From an uncultured Desulfovibrio sp. (GTDB lineage: Bacteria; Desulfobacterota; Desulfovibrionia; Desulfovibrionales; Desulfovibrionaceae): 7,884 bases of DNA. A program made the translations under genes and the position numbers. The number at the start of each line of letters is the position of its first letter. Positions within the stretch are counted from its first letter, which is position 1. This document shows, one piece after another, positions 1-5,944 of the stretch. The stretch is taken from positions 1 through 7,884 of the forward strand of contig URTO01000078.1 of assembly GCA_900550745.1 (NCBI GenBank). The letters run 5' to 3'. Below the pieces are notes generated by a model, which made no database searches, was not told the origin of the DNA, and worked only from the letters and a program-made list of their open reading frames with translations.

Positions 1-86
1 CCCGACAAGAAGAACTATGAAGACTTCCTGTCTCGTTTGCCGCAACTGCTACAACCCGTATCGGCGGAATTGGACGGAAAGTGCTT

Positions 87-132
87 AAAAAACACAATAG
101 CGCAAAATGGACAGTTGGGCTGTGTGTTTTTT
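87..132 (+). terminator. terminator-like hairpin with A-run and T-run
   Basis: A run AAAAAACACA (87-96) is complementary to TGTGTTTTTT (123-132), giving a possible 10-bp stem. An alternative inner stem is ACAG/CTGT (111-114/120-123). The 7-base T run follows directly, as expected for an intrinsic terminator of a gene ending upstream; because one arm is an A run it could also work in the other direction. A reading frame stops with TAA at 86-88, right at its base. The intervening loop is long, so folding is less certain than for a compact hairpin. Confidence 0.4.
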
Positions 133-153
133 TCCGGGAATTTTTTCGCCATT

Positions 154-166
154 GCGTTCCGAACGC
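154..166. promoter_or_regulatory. perfect dyad, possible operator
   Basis: GCGTTC-C-GAACGC is a perfect inverted repeat with 6-bp arms around one central base. It lies 37 bases upstream of the amidohydrolase start codon, between the terminator-like structure and the ribosome-binding site, where an operator could sit. No regulator gene is in the window and no convincing -35/-10 pair is visible, so a regulatory role is inference. It could also form a small RNA hairpin in the leader. Confidence 0.25.
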
Positions 167-189
167 CCCCATACGACGCACGAACCATC

Positions 190-196
190 AAAGGAG
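190..196 (+). promoter_or_regulatory. ribosome-binding site that fixes the amidohydrolase start
   Basis: AAAGGAG lies 7 bases before the ATG at 204. The same reading frame is open upstream to an ATG at 81, but that ATG has no comparable site and lies inside the terminator-like region. The ATG at 204 is therefore the preferred start. Confidence 0.8.
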
Positions 197-203
197 CAAG
201 CCC

Positions 204-1808
204 ATGTTGGTAAGCAAAAAGACCGTCTATGTCGGGGCTGATATCGTCACCATGTCCGAAAAGGCTCCCAAAGCCGAAGCCGTCTGCATTGCGGGCGGGC
301 GCATCGAGTGCGTCGGGAGCCGTGAGGAAGTCCTCGGATACGCCAAAGCGGGTGAATATGATGTCGTGGATCTCGGCGGCGGGACTCTCTATCCCGGCTT
401 CATCGATACCCATAGCCATATGTCCTCGTTCAGCCGCTGCCTCAACCAGGTGTACTGCGGCGCTTCGCTCGGTTCCATCGCCGCCGTGCAGCAGGCCCTG
501 CGCGAGAAGGCCGCCGCAAGCGACGACGAATGGGTGATCGGTTATGGGTACGACGATTCGGGCATTTCCGACAACCGCCACATGAACCGCCATGATCTCG
601 ATGCCGTCTGCGCCGACCGGCCCGTGATGGTTGTCCATATTTCGGTGCATATGGGATATGTGAACAGCATCGGCCTCGAACGCCTTGGCATCACTGCCGA
701 TACGAAGATCCCCGGCGGCGAGGTCGTCCTTGACGGGAACGGCGTGCCCACCGGCCTGCTGTTGGAAAACGCCATCATCGAGGCATCGGGCCGTTTGCCC
801 GTCCCCACGGAAGAGCAGGTTCGCGAAAGCCTCGCCCGCGCCATCGCCGAGTACAATAAGGAAGGGTTCACCACCTTTCAGGATGGCGGGCTTGGGATCA
901 ACGGCGAAGCCGAAGTGTTCCTCCGGCCTTACATGGAGCTCGCCCGCGAAGGGCGGCTCAACGCCCGCGCCTATTTGCAGCTTTTGCCTTCCGAGATGGA
1001 CAAGCTCATCCCCCTCGGTGTGTGGGGCATCGGCAACGACCACATAAAGATCGGCGGCGTCAAATACTTTACCGACGGCTCCATTCAGGGGTTCACCGGC
1101 GCGCTGCTTGAGGACTACCATACCCGCCCCGGCTACAAGGGCTCGCTGCTGTGGCCGCAGGAAGAGATCGACGAAACCATCATCAAGTACCACTGCCTCG
1201 GCTTTCAGGTCGCCGTGCACACCAACGGCGACGCCGCCTCGGAATCGGTCATCCGAGCTTTTGAAAAGGCCGTGGAGCGGTGCCCGCGCACGGATCTGCG
1301 CCACATGCTCATCCATGCGCAGCTCGTTTCCTACTCGCAGCTTGAGCGCATGAAGGCTTGCGGGATCATCCCCAGCCTGTTCGCCCGGCATATCGAAGTC
1401 TGGGGGGATCGGCACGCCGCCACGTTCCTTGGCCCCGAACGCACCGCGCGCATGGATCCCGCCGGTTCCTGCGTCCGTTTGGGCATGCCCTTCTCGCTGC
1501 ATGTGGATACGCCCGTCCTTCCGGTGACGGCCCTCGGCAGCATGCACGCGGCGGTAAACCGCATCAGCGACGGCGGTGTCCTGTTCGGGGCCGATCAGCG
1601 CATCACCCCGCGTCAGGCGTTGGAAGCCTACACGACCTACGCTTCCCTTTGCTGCGGCGGGGAACACGACCGCGGGCGCATTGAGCCGGGCCGCTTCGCC
1701 GATTTCGTCCTGCTCGACAGCGATATTGAAGCCATCGATCCGTCCGGCATCAGGGACATCAAGGTCTTAAAGACCATCTGCGGCGGGCGCGTGGTGTACG
1801 AAGCATAG
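204..1808 (+). CDS. YtcJ-like metal-dependent amidohydrolase (Amidohydro_3 family)
   Basis: A 534-residue cytoplasmic enzyme of the amidohydrolase superfamily, predicted to hydrolyse a C-N (amide or related) bond with metal at the active site. The N-terminal beta-sandwich segment (GADIVTM near 11-17, then GGRIECVG) is followed by the barrel opening LYPGFIDTHSHM, where His70 and His72 form the HxH metal motif. VHISVHMGYVNS (144-155) is the usual conserved block of this subfamily. Lys287 and Asp291 in VKYFTDGS, His339 in VHTNGD, His371 in LIHAQ and Asp435 in LHVDTPV are candidate metal or catalytic residues. The C-terminus returns to the sandwich (GRFADFVLLD). There is no signal peptide. Length is typical of the family. 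Members have very varied substrates, so the substrate cannot be read from sequence. The downstream carbamoylase-like and TRAP binding-protein genes suggest catabolism of an imported nitrogenous organic compound. Confidence 0.9.
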   Translation: MLVSKKTVYVGADIVTMSEKAPKAEAVCIAGGRIECVGSREEVLGYAKAGEYDVVDLGGGTLYPGFIDTHSHMSSFSRCLNQVYCGASLGSIAAVQQALREKAAASDDEWVIGYGYDDSGISDNRHMNRHDLDAVCADRPVMVVHISVHMGYVNSIGLERLGITADTKIPGGEVVLDGNGVPTGLLLENAIIEASGRLPVPTEEQVRESLARAIAEYNKEGFTTFQDGGLGINGEAEVFLRPYMELAREGRLNARAYLQLLPSEMDKLIPLGVWGIGNDHIKIGGVKYFTDGSIQGFTGALLEDYHTRPGYKGSLLWPQEEIDETIIKYHCLGFQVAVHTNGDAASESVIRAFEKAVERCPRTDLRHMLIHAQLVSYSQLERMKACGIIPSLFARHIEVWGDRHAATFLGPERTARMDPAGSCVRLGMPFSLHVDTPVLPVTALGSMHAAVNRISDGGVLFGADQRITPRQALEAYTTYASLCCGGEHDRGRIEPGRFADFVLLDSDIEAIDPSGIRDIKVLKTICGGRVVYEA

Positions 1809-2082
1809 CGGAAAAGGCCGGGGGAGGGTGTTTCAAAGGAAGCCCCCTCCCTTGGCACAGATGGGGGTTGGTTCCGCCCGCAGGCATTGGGCGGGGAGGG
1901 CATACGAAGGCCCCGTTCCGTCGGCGCATTGACGGAAACGGCGGCGTAAGGCTCCGCTGAAACGCGGCGGTAGTTTTTTGTAATACGGGCGGGTTGGGAG
2001 TGCGGGGCATTTCCCCAAGGCTAAAGGGGTTCGGGCATGCCATGCGTCGGGCGGCCCCACGGATGTCAGGGAACACGGAGAG

Positions 2083-2101
2083 CCATCGCCGGAGGCGGTG
2101 G
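2083..2101 (+). promoter_or_regulatory. hairpin abutting the Shine-Dalgarno site
   Basis: CCATCGCC (2083-2090) pairs with GGCGGTGG (2094-2101) across a three-base loop, with one G-U pair. The 3' arm ends on the first base of the GAGGAGG ribosome-binding site. In mRNA this could modulate access to the site. No ligand, protein or antisense partner is evident, so regulation is inference. Confidence 0.35.
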
Positions 2102-2107
2102 AGGAGG
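2101..2107 (+). promoter_or_regulatory. ribosome-binding site that fixes the M20 amidohydrolase start
   Basis: GAGGAGG lies 6 bases before the ATG at 2114. The frame is open back to an ATG at 1994, but the extra 40 residues are Arg-rich with no family resemblance, and that ATG has no strong site. The start at 2114 is preferred. Confidence 0.8.
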
Positions 2108-2113
2108 TTTTCC

Positions 2114-3349
2114 ATGCAGGCACAGCGCCTTTTCGATACGCTTGAAGAACTGTCCACATGCAACGCGACGCCCGGAAACGGGGTGACGCGGTTCTCATGG
2201 TCGGAAGCGGACGGCCGTGCCCGCCGCGTGCTTGAGCGCGAGCTGAGGGCCATCGGGCTGGAACCGTGGGCCGACGGCATGGGGAACCTGCACGCCCGGC
2301 TTGAAGGCACGACAGGCGCTCCCGCCGTACTCACCGGCTCCCACCTCGACACCGTGCGCAACGGCGGGCGCTATGACGGGACATACGGCGTGGTCGCCGC
2401 GCTGGAGGCGCTGCGTTCCTTCCATGATGAAGGGTACAAGCCGGAACGCGCCATTGAATTCATCGCCTTCGCGGAGGAAGAAGGGTCGAATTTCGGTTCC
2501 ACATGCCTCGGCAGCAAGGGCATCGTGGGGCAGATCGATGTGGAGGGCCTGAAACGCCTGAGCAATACCGAGGGTTCCGCCTACGATAAGCTGCGGGCGT
2601 TCGGGCTCGACCCGGATGCCCTGCCCGGCCAGCAGATCGATCCCGCGAATGTTAAAGTTTTCCTTGAAGTCCACATCGAACAGAACGCGGTGCTGGAAGA
2701 CGCCGGGCGCGGGCTCGGCATCGTTACCGCCATTTCCGGGATGCGCCTGCACCGCATCGTGTACAAGGGCCGCTCCGATCACGCCGCCAGCCCCATGCAG
2801 GGCCGCCGCGACCCCGCCGCCGGGTTCGCGGAGCTGGCCTTCCGCATGGAGCGGCTCTGGAAGGAGGGCGGGCTGCCGGAAGATTTTTCCTGTACCATCG
2901 GTGAATTGGCCTGTTCCCCCAATGTGGGGATCGTCGTTCCCGAATCGGTGACGTTCACCATTGACATACGCCATGTTGACGTGCCCGTCTTGGAAGAGGG
3001 CTGGAAGCGCATCGAATCGCTCGTGCGTTCCGTCGCCGAATCCAGAGGGCTTGATCTGGAGCTTGTCCGGCTTTCCGCCAGCGGGGGCGTGCGTACGTCC
3101 TCCGAAGTGGGCGAGGTGTTCCGGCAGGCGGCCGAAAGGCGGGGTGTCCAACCGCTCTTGCTCAAGAGCGGGCCCGCCCATGACGCCGCCAGCCTTGGGG
3201 GCCGCGTGCCGGTCGGGCTTTTGTTTGTTCCGAGCATCAAGGGGCTGAGCCATTGCCCGCAGGAGGCCACCGCGCCTGAGCACCTCGCTTTGGGGGCATG
3301 GGTGCTTGAGGATGCGCTGCGTTCCCTTGCGGGGGGTGGTCGCCCCTGA
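2114..3349 (+). CDS. M20-family N-carbamoyl-amino acid hydrolase / allantoate amidohydrolase-like enzyme
   Basis: A 411-residue cytoplasmic dinuclear-metal amidase of the hydantoinase/carbamoylase branch of M20, which hydrolyses N-carbamoyl amino acids, allantoate or ureidoglycolate-like substrates. Metal-site motifs are all present: His77 in GSHLDTV, Asp88 in RYDGTYG, catalytic Glu122 and metal Glu123 in EEEGSNF, His187 in EVHIEQ and His380 near the C-terminus in LSHCPQE. The dimerisation/lid domain contributes His223 (GRSDHAAS), Asn270 (SPNVG) and Arg286 (FTIDIRH), the positions that bind the substrate carboxylate in this family. SGPAHDA (352-358) is another family signature. Length matches the family (about 410). 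It begins 305 bp after the amidohydrolase and ends 60 bp before dctP. Carbamoylase and allantoate hydrolase activities cannot be separated by eye, so no symbol is given. Confidence 0.9.
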   Translation: MQAQRLFDTLEELSTCNATPGNGVTRFSWSEADGRARRVLERELRAIGLEPWADGMGNLHARLEGTTGAPAVLTGSHLDTVRNGGRYDGTYGVVAALEALRSFHDEGYKPERAIEFIAFAEEEGSNFGSTCLGSKGIVGQIDVEGLKRLSNTEGSAYDKLRAFGLDPDALPGQQIDPANVKVFLEVHIEQNAVLEDAGRGLGIVTAISGMRLHRIVYKGRSDHAASPMQGRRDPAAGFAELAFRMERLWKEGGLPEDFSCTIGELACSPNVGIVVPESVTFTIDIRHVDVPVLEEGWKRIESLVRSVAESRGLDLELVRLSASGGVRTSSEVGEVFRQAAERRGVQPLLLKSGPAHDAASLGGRVPVGLLFVPSIKGLSHCPQEATAPEHLALGAWVLEDALRSLAGGGRP

Positions 3350-3350
3350 T

Positions 3351-3380
3351 GCCGGAACCCCTTCGGTTGGCTTTCATTTT
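3351..3380 (+). terminator. weak attenuator/terminator-like hairpin
   Basis: GCC(gg)AACC (3351-3359) can pair with GGTTGGC (3365-3371) with a two-base bulge, and is followed by TTTCATTTT (3372-3380). It begins two bases after the M20 gene stop and lies ahead of dctP, so it could partly end the upstream transcript or set the ratio of enzyme to binding protein. The stem is short and bulged. Confidence 0.3.
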
Positions 3381-3409
3381 GGGTAACTTTATCCACAGGA
3401 GCTATTCGC

Positions 3410-4441
3410 ATGAAACGGTTTCTCATCGCCTTTTTGGTGTGTACCGCAATGCTGCTTGCTCAGGCGCAGGCGCAGGCCGCTTCAAAGATCACTGTGATTG
3501 TGGCCTCGTCCGTGGACACCAGCGAACAGAACTACATGAACGTCACCTATAAGAAGCTGGTGGAGCTCGCTCAGAAGTATTCAGACAACGCGTTCGATTT
3601 CCAGTTGTTTCCGAGCATGCAGCTTGGCGACGAACAGGAAACCGTCCGCGCCCTCCAGCTCGGCACGCTCCAGATGTCCATGCTCGCCACGAACAACTAT
3701 GCGCCCTTCGCCCCGTCCTGCGGCTGGGTGAACATGCCGTACCTGTTCGACACGCTGGAAGAGTTCCGCGCCCTGCTTGACGCCATGTGGGATCAGAACA
3801 ACGAATGGGCCGTCAAGGAAGGCGGATGCCGCATCCTGTCCATCCTCGACATCGGCTACCGCCAACTGACCACCAGCGCCAAACACCCTGTCCGCAAGCT
3901 CGCCGACGCCAAGGGCATCAAGATCCGCACGCCGCAGAACGCCCTGATGGTGTCCACGTTCAAGGCCCTCGGCCTCGAACCCACCGCCGTTTCCTTCTCC
4001 GAAACCTTCAACGCGCTCCAGCAGGGCGTGGTGGACGGTCAGGAAGGCTGCTTCAACAACGTTGTGACCCTGAAGTTCTACGAAGCGCAGAAGTACGCCA
4101 CCCAGATCAACTACTCCGTGCACAGCGCCAACATCATCGCCAGCGAACGCTGGCTCCAGAGCCTGCCCGAAAAGGAGCGCAACGCCCTGATCCGCGCCGG
4201 CAGGGAGGCTATGGAATATGAGCGCACCAAGGTCGCGGGCATGCTTGAAGCCGACGACAAGCTGATGGTGGAGCACGGCATGGAACTGCTCGGCGTGGTC
4301 GAAGACCTCCCGGAATGGATCCGCCTTGGCCGCACCGCGTGGCCCAAGTGCTATGACGTCATCGGCGACGGCGATGCCGCCAAGGGCAAGGCCGTTATGG
4401 ATATCGTCCTTGCCAAGAAGGAAGCCCTGGCGAAGAAGTAG
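3410..4441 (+). CDS. dctP: TRAP transporter substrate-binding protein, DctP family
   Basis: A 343-residue periplasmic binding protein of the DctP family (TRAP systems), which captures organic acids or related anions and delivers them to a DctQM-type permease. A signal peptide is clear: MKR, a hydrophobic core to about residue 16, then an Ala/Gln-rich stretch with a probable cleavage site near 23-24. The mature protein opens SKITVIVASSVDT. The family core KIRTPQNALMVSTFKALG (171-188) carries Arg173, the Arg that pairs with the ligand carboxylate, followed by PTAVSFSETFNALQQGVVDGQE (191-212), also canonical. Length is normal. CAGGAG lies 8 bases before the ATG. It follows the two hydrolase genes, suggesting import of their substrate. 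No DctQ or DctM gene is in the window, so the permease must be elsewhere or just missing here. The ligand cannot be assigned from sequence. Confidence 0.92.
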   Translation: MKRFLIAFLVCTAMLLAQAQAQAASKITVIVASSVDTSEQNYMNVTYKKLVELAQKYSDNAFDFQLFPSMQLGDEQETVRALQLGTLQMSMLATNNYAPFAPSCGWVNMPYLFDTLEEFRALLDAMWDQNNEWAVKEGGCRILSILDIGYRQLTTSAKHPVRKLADAKGIKIRTPQNALMVSTFKALGLEPTAVSFSETFNALQQGVVDGQEGCFNNVVTLKFYEAQKYATQINYSVHSANIIASERWLQSLPEKERNALIRAGREAMEYERTKVAGMLEADDKLMVEHGMELLGVVEDLPEWIRLGRTAWPKCYDVIGDGDAAKGKAVMDIVLAKKEALAKK

Positions 4442-4558
4442 CCCCTTCCGGGGCGTCCGGGGGGAATGCCCCCCGGATCCCGGCGGAAAAGGGAGCCGCC
4501 GGGGTGTTGAGGAGGTTTCCGCAGCCGTTTGCGGAATGTTTCAGCGGGGTTTTTCCCG
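4441..4558 (+). terminator. cluster of five hairpins after dctP
   Basis: Five inverted repeats follow one another in 118 bases: GCCCC/GGGGC (4441-4445/4450-4454); a perfect 9-bp stem TCCGGGGGG/CCCCCCGGA with a four-base loop (4456-4464/4469-4477); CCCGGCGG/CCGCCGGG (4479-4486/4496-4503); TTCCGCA/TGCGGAA (4517-4523/4530-4536); and GCGGG/CCCGC with Ts in the loop (4543-4547/4554-4558). The 9-bp hairpin probably ends or protects the dctP transcript. None has a classic T tract after the stem, so RNA stabilisation is as likely as termination. GAGGAGG at 4509-4515 has no close start codon. Confidence 0.5.
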
Positions 4559-4573
4559 CGAATATGTCACTTC

Positions 4574-4580
4574 AAGGGGA
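4574..4580 (+). promoter_or_regulatory. ribosome-binding site of the truncated dctP copy
   Basis: AAGGGGA lies 6 bases before the ATG at 4587. The intact site and start codon show that the copy was once expressed, and the short peptide may still be translated. Confidence 0.6.
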
Positions 4581-4586
4581 AATGAC

Positions 4587-4760
4587 ATGAAGAAATTGCT
4601 TGTTGCCTGCCTGCTGTGCGCGTCTGTGATCGGCCTTGCGTTCGGTCAGGCGAAAGCGGCCTCGAAGATTCCGGTGATCGTGGCTTCGTCCGTGGACACC
4701 AGCCCTCAGAACTACAGCAACGTGTTCTACAACAAGTTCACTGAACTGGCCCAGCAGTAA
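4587..4760 (+). pseudogene. truncated second copy of the dctP TRAP binding protein
   Basis: The frame encodes 57 residues: a normal signal peptide (MKKLLVACLLCASVIGLAFGQ, probable cleavage after AKA) and the first ~32 residues of a mature DctP protein, then TAA. The mature part matches the upstream DctP at 24 of 32 positions by eye, including IVASSVDTS, QNY and ELAQ. The rest of the protein (about 290 residues, including the Arg-containing ligand site) is absent from the window, so it cannot bind ligand as a TRAP protein. The same frame stays open after the TAA, and the next ~20 codons (YGYGEYSGELVGQ) faintly recall the DctP sequence that should follow, so a nonsense change plus deletion is possible. 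The repeat tract begins at the next base. It is probably a remnant of a tandem dctP duplication. A secreted small peptide cannot be excluded. Confidence 0.8.
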
Positions 4761-5142
4761 GATTCCTCCTACGGGTACGGGGAATACTCCGGCGAGCTTG
4801 TCGGGCAGCCCCCGGAGACTACTCCCGGCGGACACGGAGAATGCCAACGGGCAATCCTCGCTCTGGGTGTGGGAGTTGGCCACTCCCGGTATAAAGAATA
4901 CCGCTGTGCTCCGGCTTCATCCCCGCCTCTGGGGGACTGCTGGGGTGTTTCTGCCTGCATACGGTCGCCAACAGCTTCATCCCCGTTTCTGGGGGACTGC
5001 CCTCGGAGGACACGGGGAATACCCGCCGTGCATGGCGGCGAAGGCCTCCCGGAAAGACTGCCCCGAAGGACGCGGGGAATACTCTGAACGCCGCCGACGC
5101 CATGCTTAAAATCGGGACTGCTTCCGGCGGGAGGGGGAGCAC
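4761..5142. repeat. degenerate ~60-bp-period repeat tract, possibly a decayed CRISPR array
   Basis: Seven diverged copies of a 27-28-bp motif start at 4761, 4817, 4875, 4935, 4995, 5056 and 5116 (spacing 56, 58, 60, 60, 61, 60). On the + strand the motif typically begins GACTGC or GACTAC and ends GACACGGGGAATAC or similar. Copies at 4995 and 5056 agree at about 25 of 28 positions, and those at 4817 and 4995 at 22 of 28; 4875 and 4935 are weak. Intervals are 29, 30, 33, 32, 33 and 33 bp. On the - strand the motif begins GTATTCCCCG, like type I-E CRISPR repeats, and has GGGG/CCCC arms. The repeat-plus-interval length also fits I-E. Against it: no two copies are identical, no cas gene or AT-rich leader is seen, two intervals share a 21-bp end, and the last copy overlaps the hairpin after the methyltransferase gene. 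A plain tandem or dispersed intergenic repeat is the alternative. It contains no convincing gene. Confidence 0.6.
4914..5000. repeat. near-identical 27-bp direct repeat, 60 bp apart
   Basis: The 27-mers at 4914-4940 and 4974-5000 differ at only two adjacent bases (CC versus TT). Both read GCTTCATCCCCG, a short variable part, then TCTGGGGGACTGC. TTCATCCCCG followed by GGGGA also resembles a type I-E repeat in the opposite phase. The 3' six bases are the start of the motif of the larger tract, so this is the best-conserved part of that tract. Confidence 0.8.
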
Positions 5143-5154
5143 CCTGCCGCCGGA
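5123..5154 (-). terminator. hairpin downstream of the trmJ-like gene
   Basis: TCCGGCGG (5123-5130) pairs with CCGCCGGA (5147-5154), and AGGG/CCCT extends the stem inside. On the - strand it starts about 12 bases after the methyltransferase stop codon, the place expected for a terminator. Only a short TTTT occurs further on (opposite 5107-5110), so it is an atypical intrinsic terminator. It overlaps the last copy of the repeat tract. Confidence 0.55.
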
Positions 5155-5165
5155 GGCGTTGCCGT

Positions 5166-5942
5166 TCATCCTTTTCCGCTTGCCTTCCGCAGATTGTCCA
5201 CCTGGCGGCAGATGCCCATGAGCATATCCATTTCGTGCCGCCTCAGGCCGGACTTGCCGAGGAAGCGGCGCAGGGGCATCAGGAAGTAGTCGGGGTTGTC
5301 GCTTTTGAGATAATCTATGGCGAGGAGCGTTTCCTTGAGCCGGGCGTAGAGCAGGGCCTGTTCCTCGTGCGTGATGCGGCGCGACTGCTGGCCGGGATCG
5401 TTTCCGAGCGGCGGCTGCGGGTCTACGCGGCTGACGGCCTTCATGCATTCGTAGGTAAGGATGAGGATGGCCTGCGCCAGATTGAGCGAAGAAGCCTCCC
5501 CAGCGGTGGGGATGGTCACGAGGCGCTGGCATTGTTCGATGTCGGCATTGCTCAGGCCGCGATCCTCACAGCCGAACACGATGGCGACCCGGCTGCCTTC
5601 ATGGAGCAGGGGCGCGATTTCACCGGCGGCCTGTTCCGGCGTCAGCAGGCCGCGCCGCCATCCGCCCGTGCGGGCCGTGGTGCCGAAGGTCAGGACGTTG
5701 GGGGCGAGCGCCTCGCCGAGCGCCGGTTTGACCTCAATGGCGTCGAGCAGGGGCTCGCCCTTGGCCGTGGCCAGAGGCCGGGCTTTTTCCTTATCCCACC
5801 ATACGGGGCTGACGAGCGTCAGGCGCCCGCAGCCCGTGTTGGCGCAGGCGCGGGCCGCCATGCCGATGTTTTCCGGGAATTTGGTTCCCACCATAATGAT
5901 TTCCAGATGCCGCAGGGCATCCTGCGAAGCTTGCACGAGCAT
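5166..5942 (-). CDS. trmJ: TrmJ-like SpoU-family tRNA 2'-O-methyltransferase
   Basis: A 258-residue cytoplasmic methyltransferase of the SpoU/SPOUT class, most like TrmJ, which uses S-adenosylmethionine to 2'-O-methylate position 32 of the tRNA anticodon loop. All three knotted-fold motifs are present: motif 1 VGTKFPENIGMAARACANTG (18-37, Asn25 and Arg31), motif 2 VAIVFGCEDRGLSN (119-132) and motif 3 IPTAGEASSLNLAQA (144-158). The C-terminal ~65 residues (HEEQALLYARL to the end) match the helical extension of TrmJ. Length is close to the 246 residues of the E. coli enzyme. The start is the ATG at 5942, with GGAAG 5 bases upstream; a GTG at 5948 in the same frame overlaps the dsbD stop but has no spaced ribosome site. 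The gene is nearly joined to dsbD and is probably translationally coupled to it. A closely related SpoU rRNA methyltransferase is possible but less likely. Confidence 0.88.
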   Translation of the reverse strand: MLVQASQDALRHLEIIMVGTKFPENIGMAARACANTGCGRLTLVSPVWWDKEKARPLATAKGEPLLDAIEVKPALGEALAPNVLTFGTTARTGGWRRGLLTPEQAAGEIAPLLHEGSRVAIVFGCEDRGLSNADIEQCQRLVTIPTAGEASSLNLAQAILILTYECMKAVSRVDPQPPLGNDPGQQSRRITHEEQALLYARLKETLLAIDYLKSDNPDYFLMPLRRFLGKSGLRRHEMDMLMGICRQVDNLRKASGKG

Positions 5943-5944
5943 AT

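Larger units (their letters stand above)
1809..2113. other. 305-bp spacer with hairpins, no gene seen
   Basis: No coding frame in this stretch looks real. It holds inverted repeats: GGGAGGG/CCCTCCC (1822-1828/1845-1851), which could be a weak transcript end for the amidohydrolase but lacks a T run; TTCCGTC/GACGGAA (1916-1922/1931-1937); and a 4-bp CCGC/GCGG stem (1954-1957/1964-1967) followed by a six-T run at 1974-1979, a weak terminator candidate. An 8-bp hairpin abuts the next gene's ribosome-binding site. The spacing is long for a tight operon, so the carbamoylase gene may have its own promoter, although none is clearly visible. Confidence 0.5.

Noticed and set aside
15..1667. A long open frame on the - strand opposite the amidohydrolase
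   Set aside because: The + strand frame carries every amidohydrolase motif, while the antisense product has no recognisable domain. GC-rich codon bias on one strand commonly leaves the opposite frame open.
1951..1979. Terminator with a six-T run before the M20 enzyme gene
   Set aside because: The only stem next to the T run is 4 bp, and the T run starts 6 bases after it. It is mentioned in the spacer entry but is too weak to list as its own feature.
2195..3283. A long - strand open frame opposite the M20 enzyme gene
   Set aside because: The + strand product has the full M20 metal site. The antisense product is low in recognisable structure and is a codon-bias shadow.
3581..4276. A - strand open frame opposite dctP
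   Set aside because: It lies wholly inside a clear dctP gene and has no family features.
4761..5087. Open frame continuing in phase after the TAA of the truncated dctP copy, suggesting stop-codon read-through
   Set aside because: Beyond about 20 codons the product loses DctP resemblance and follows the DNA repeats. The copies are 56-61 bp apart, often not a multiple of three, so the repeats do not encode a consistent protein. No recoding signal is evident.
4819..5532. A - strand frame through the repeat tract and into the trmJ region
   Set aside because: It overlaps the 3' half of trmJ in another frame and reads through repetitive DNA. Its repeated PPEAGMK-type peptide comes from the 27-bp DNA repeat.
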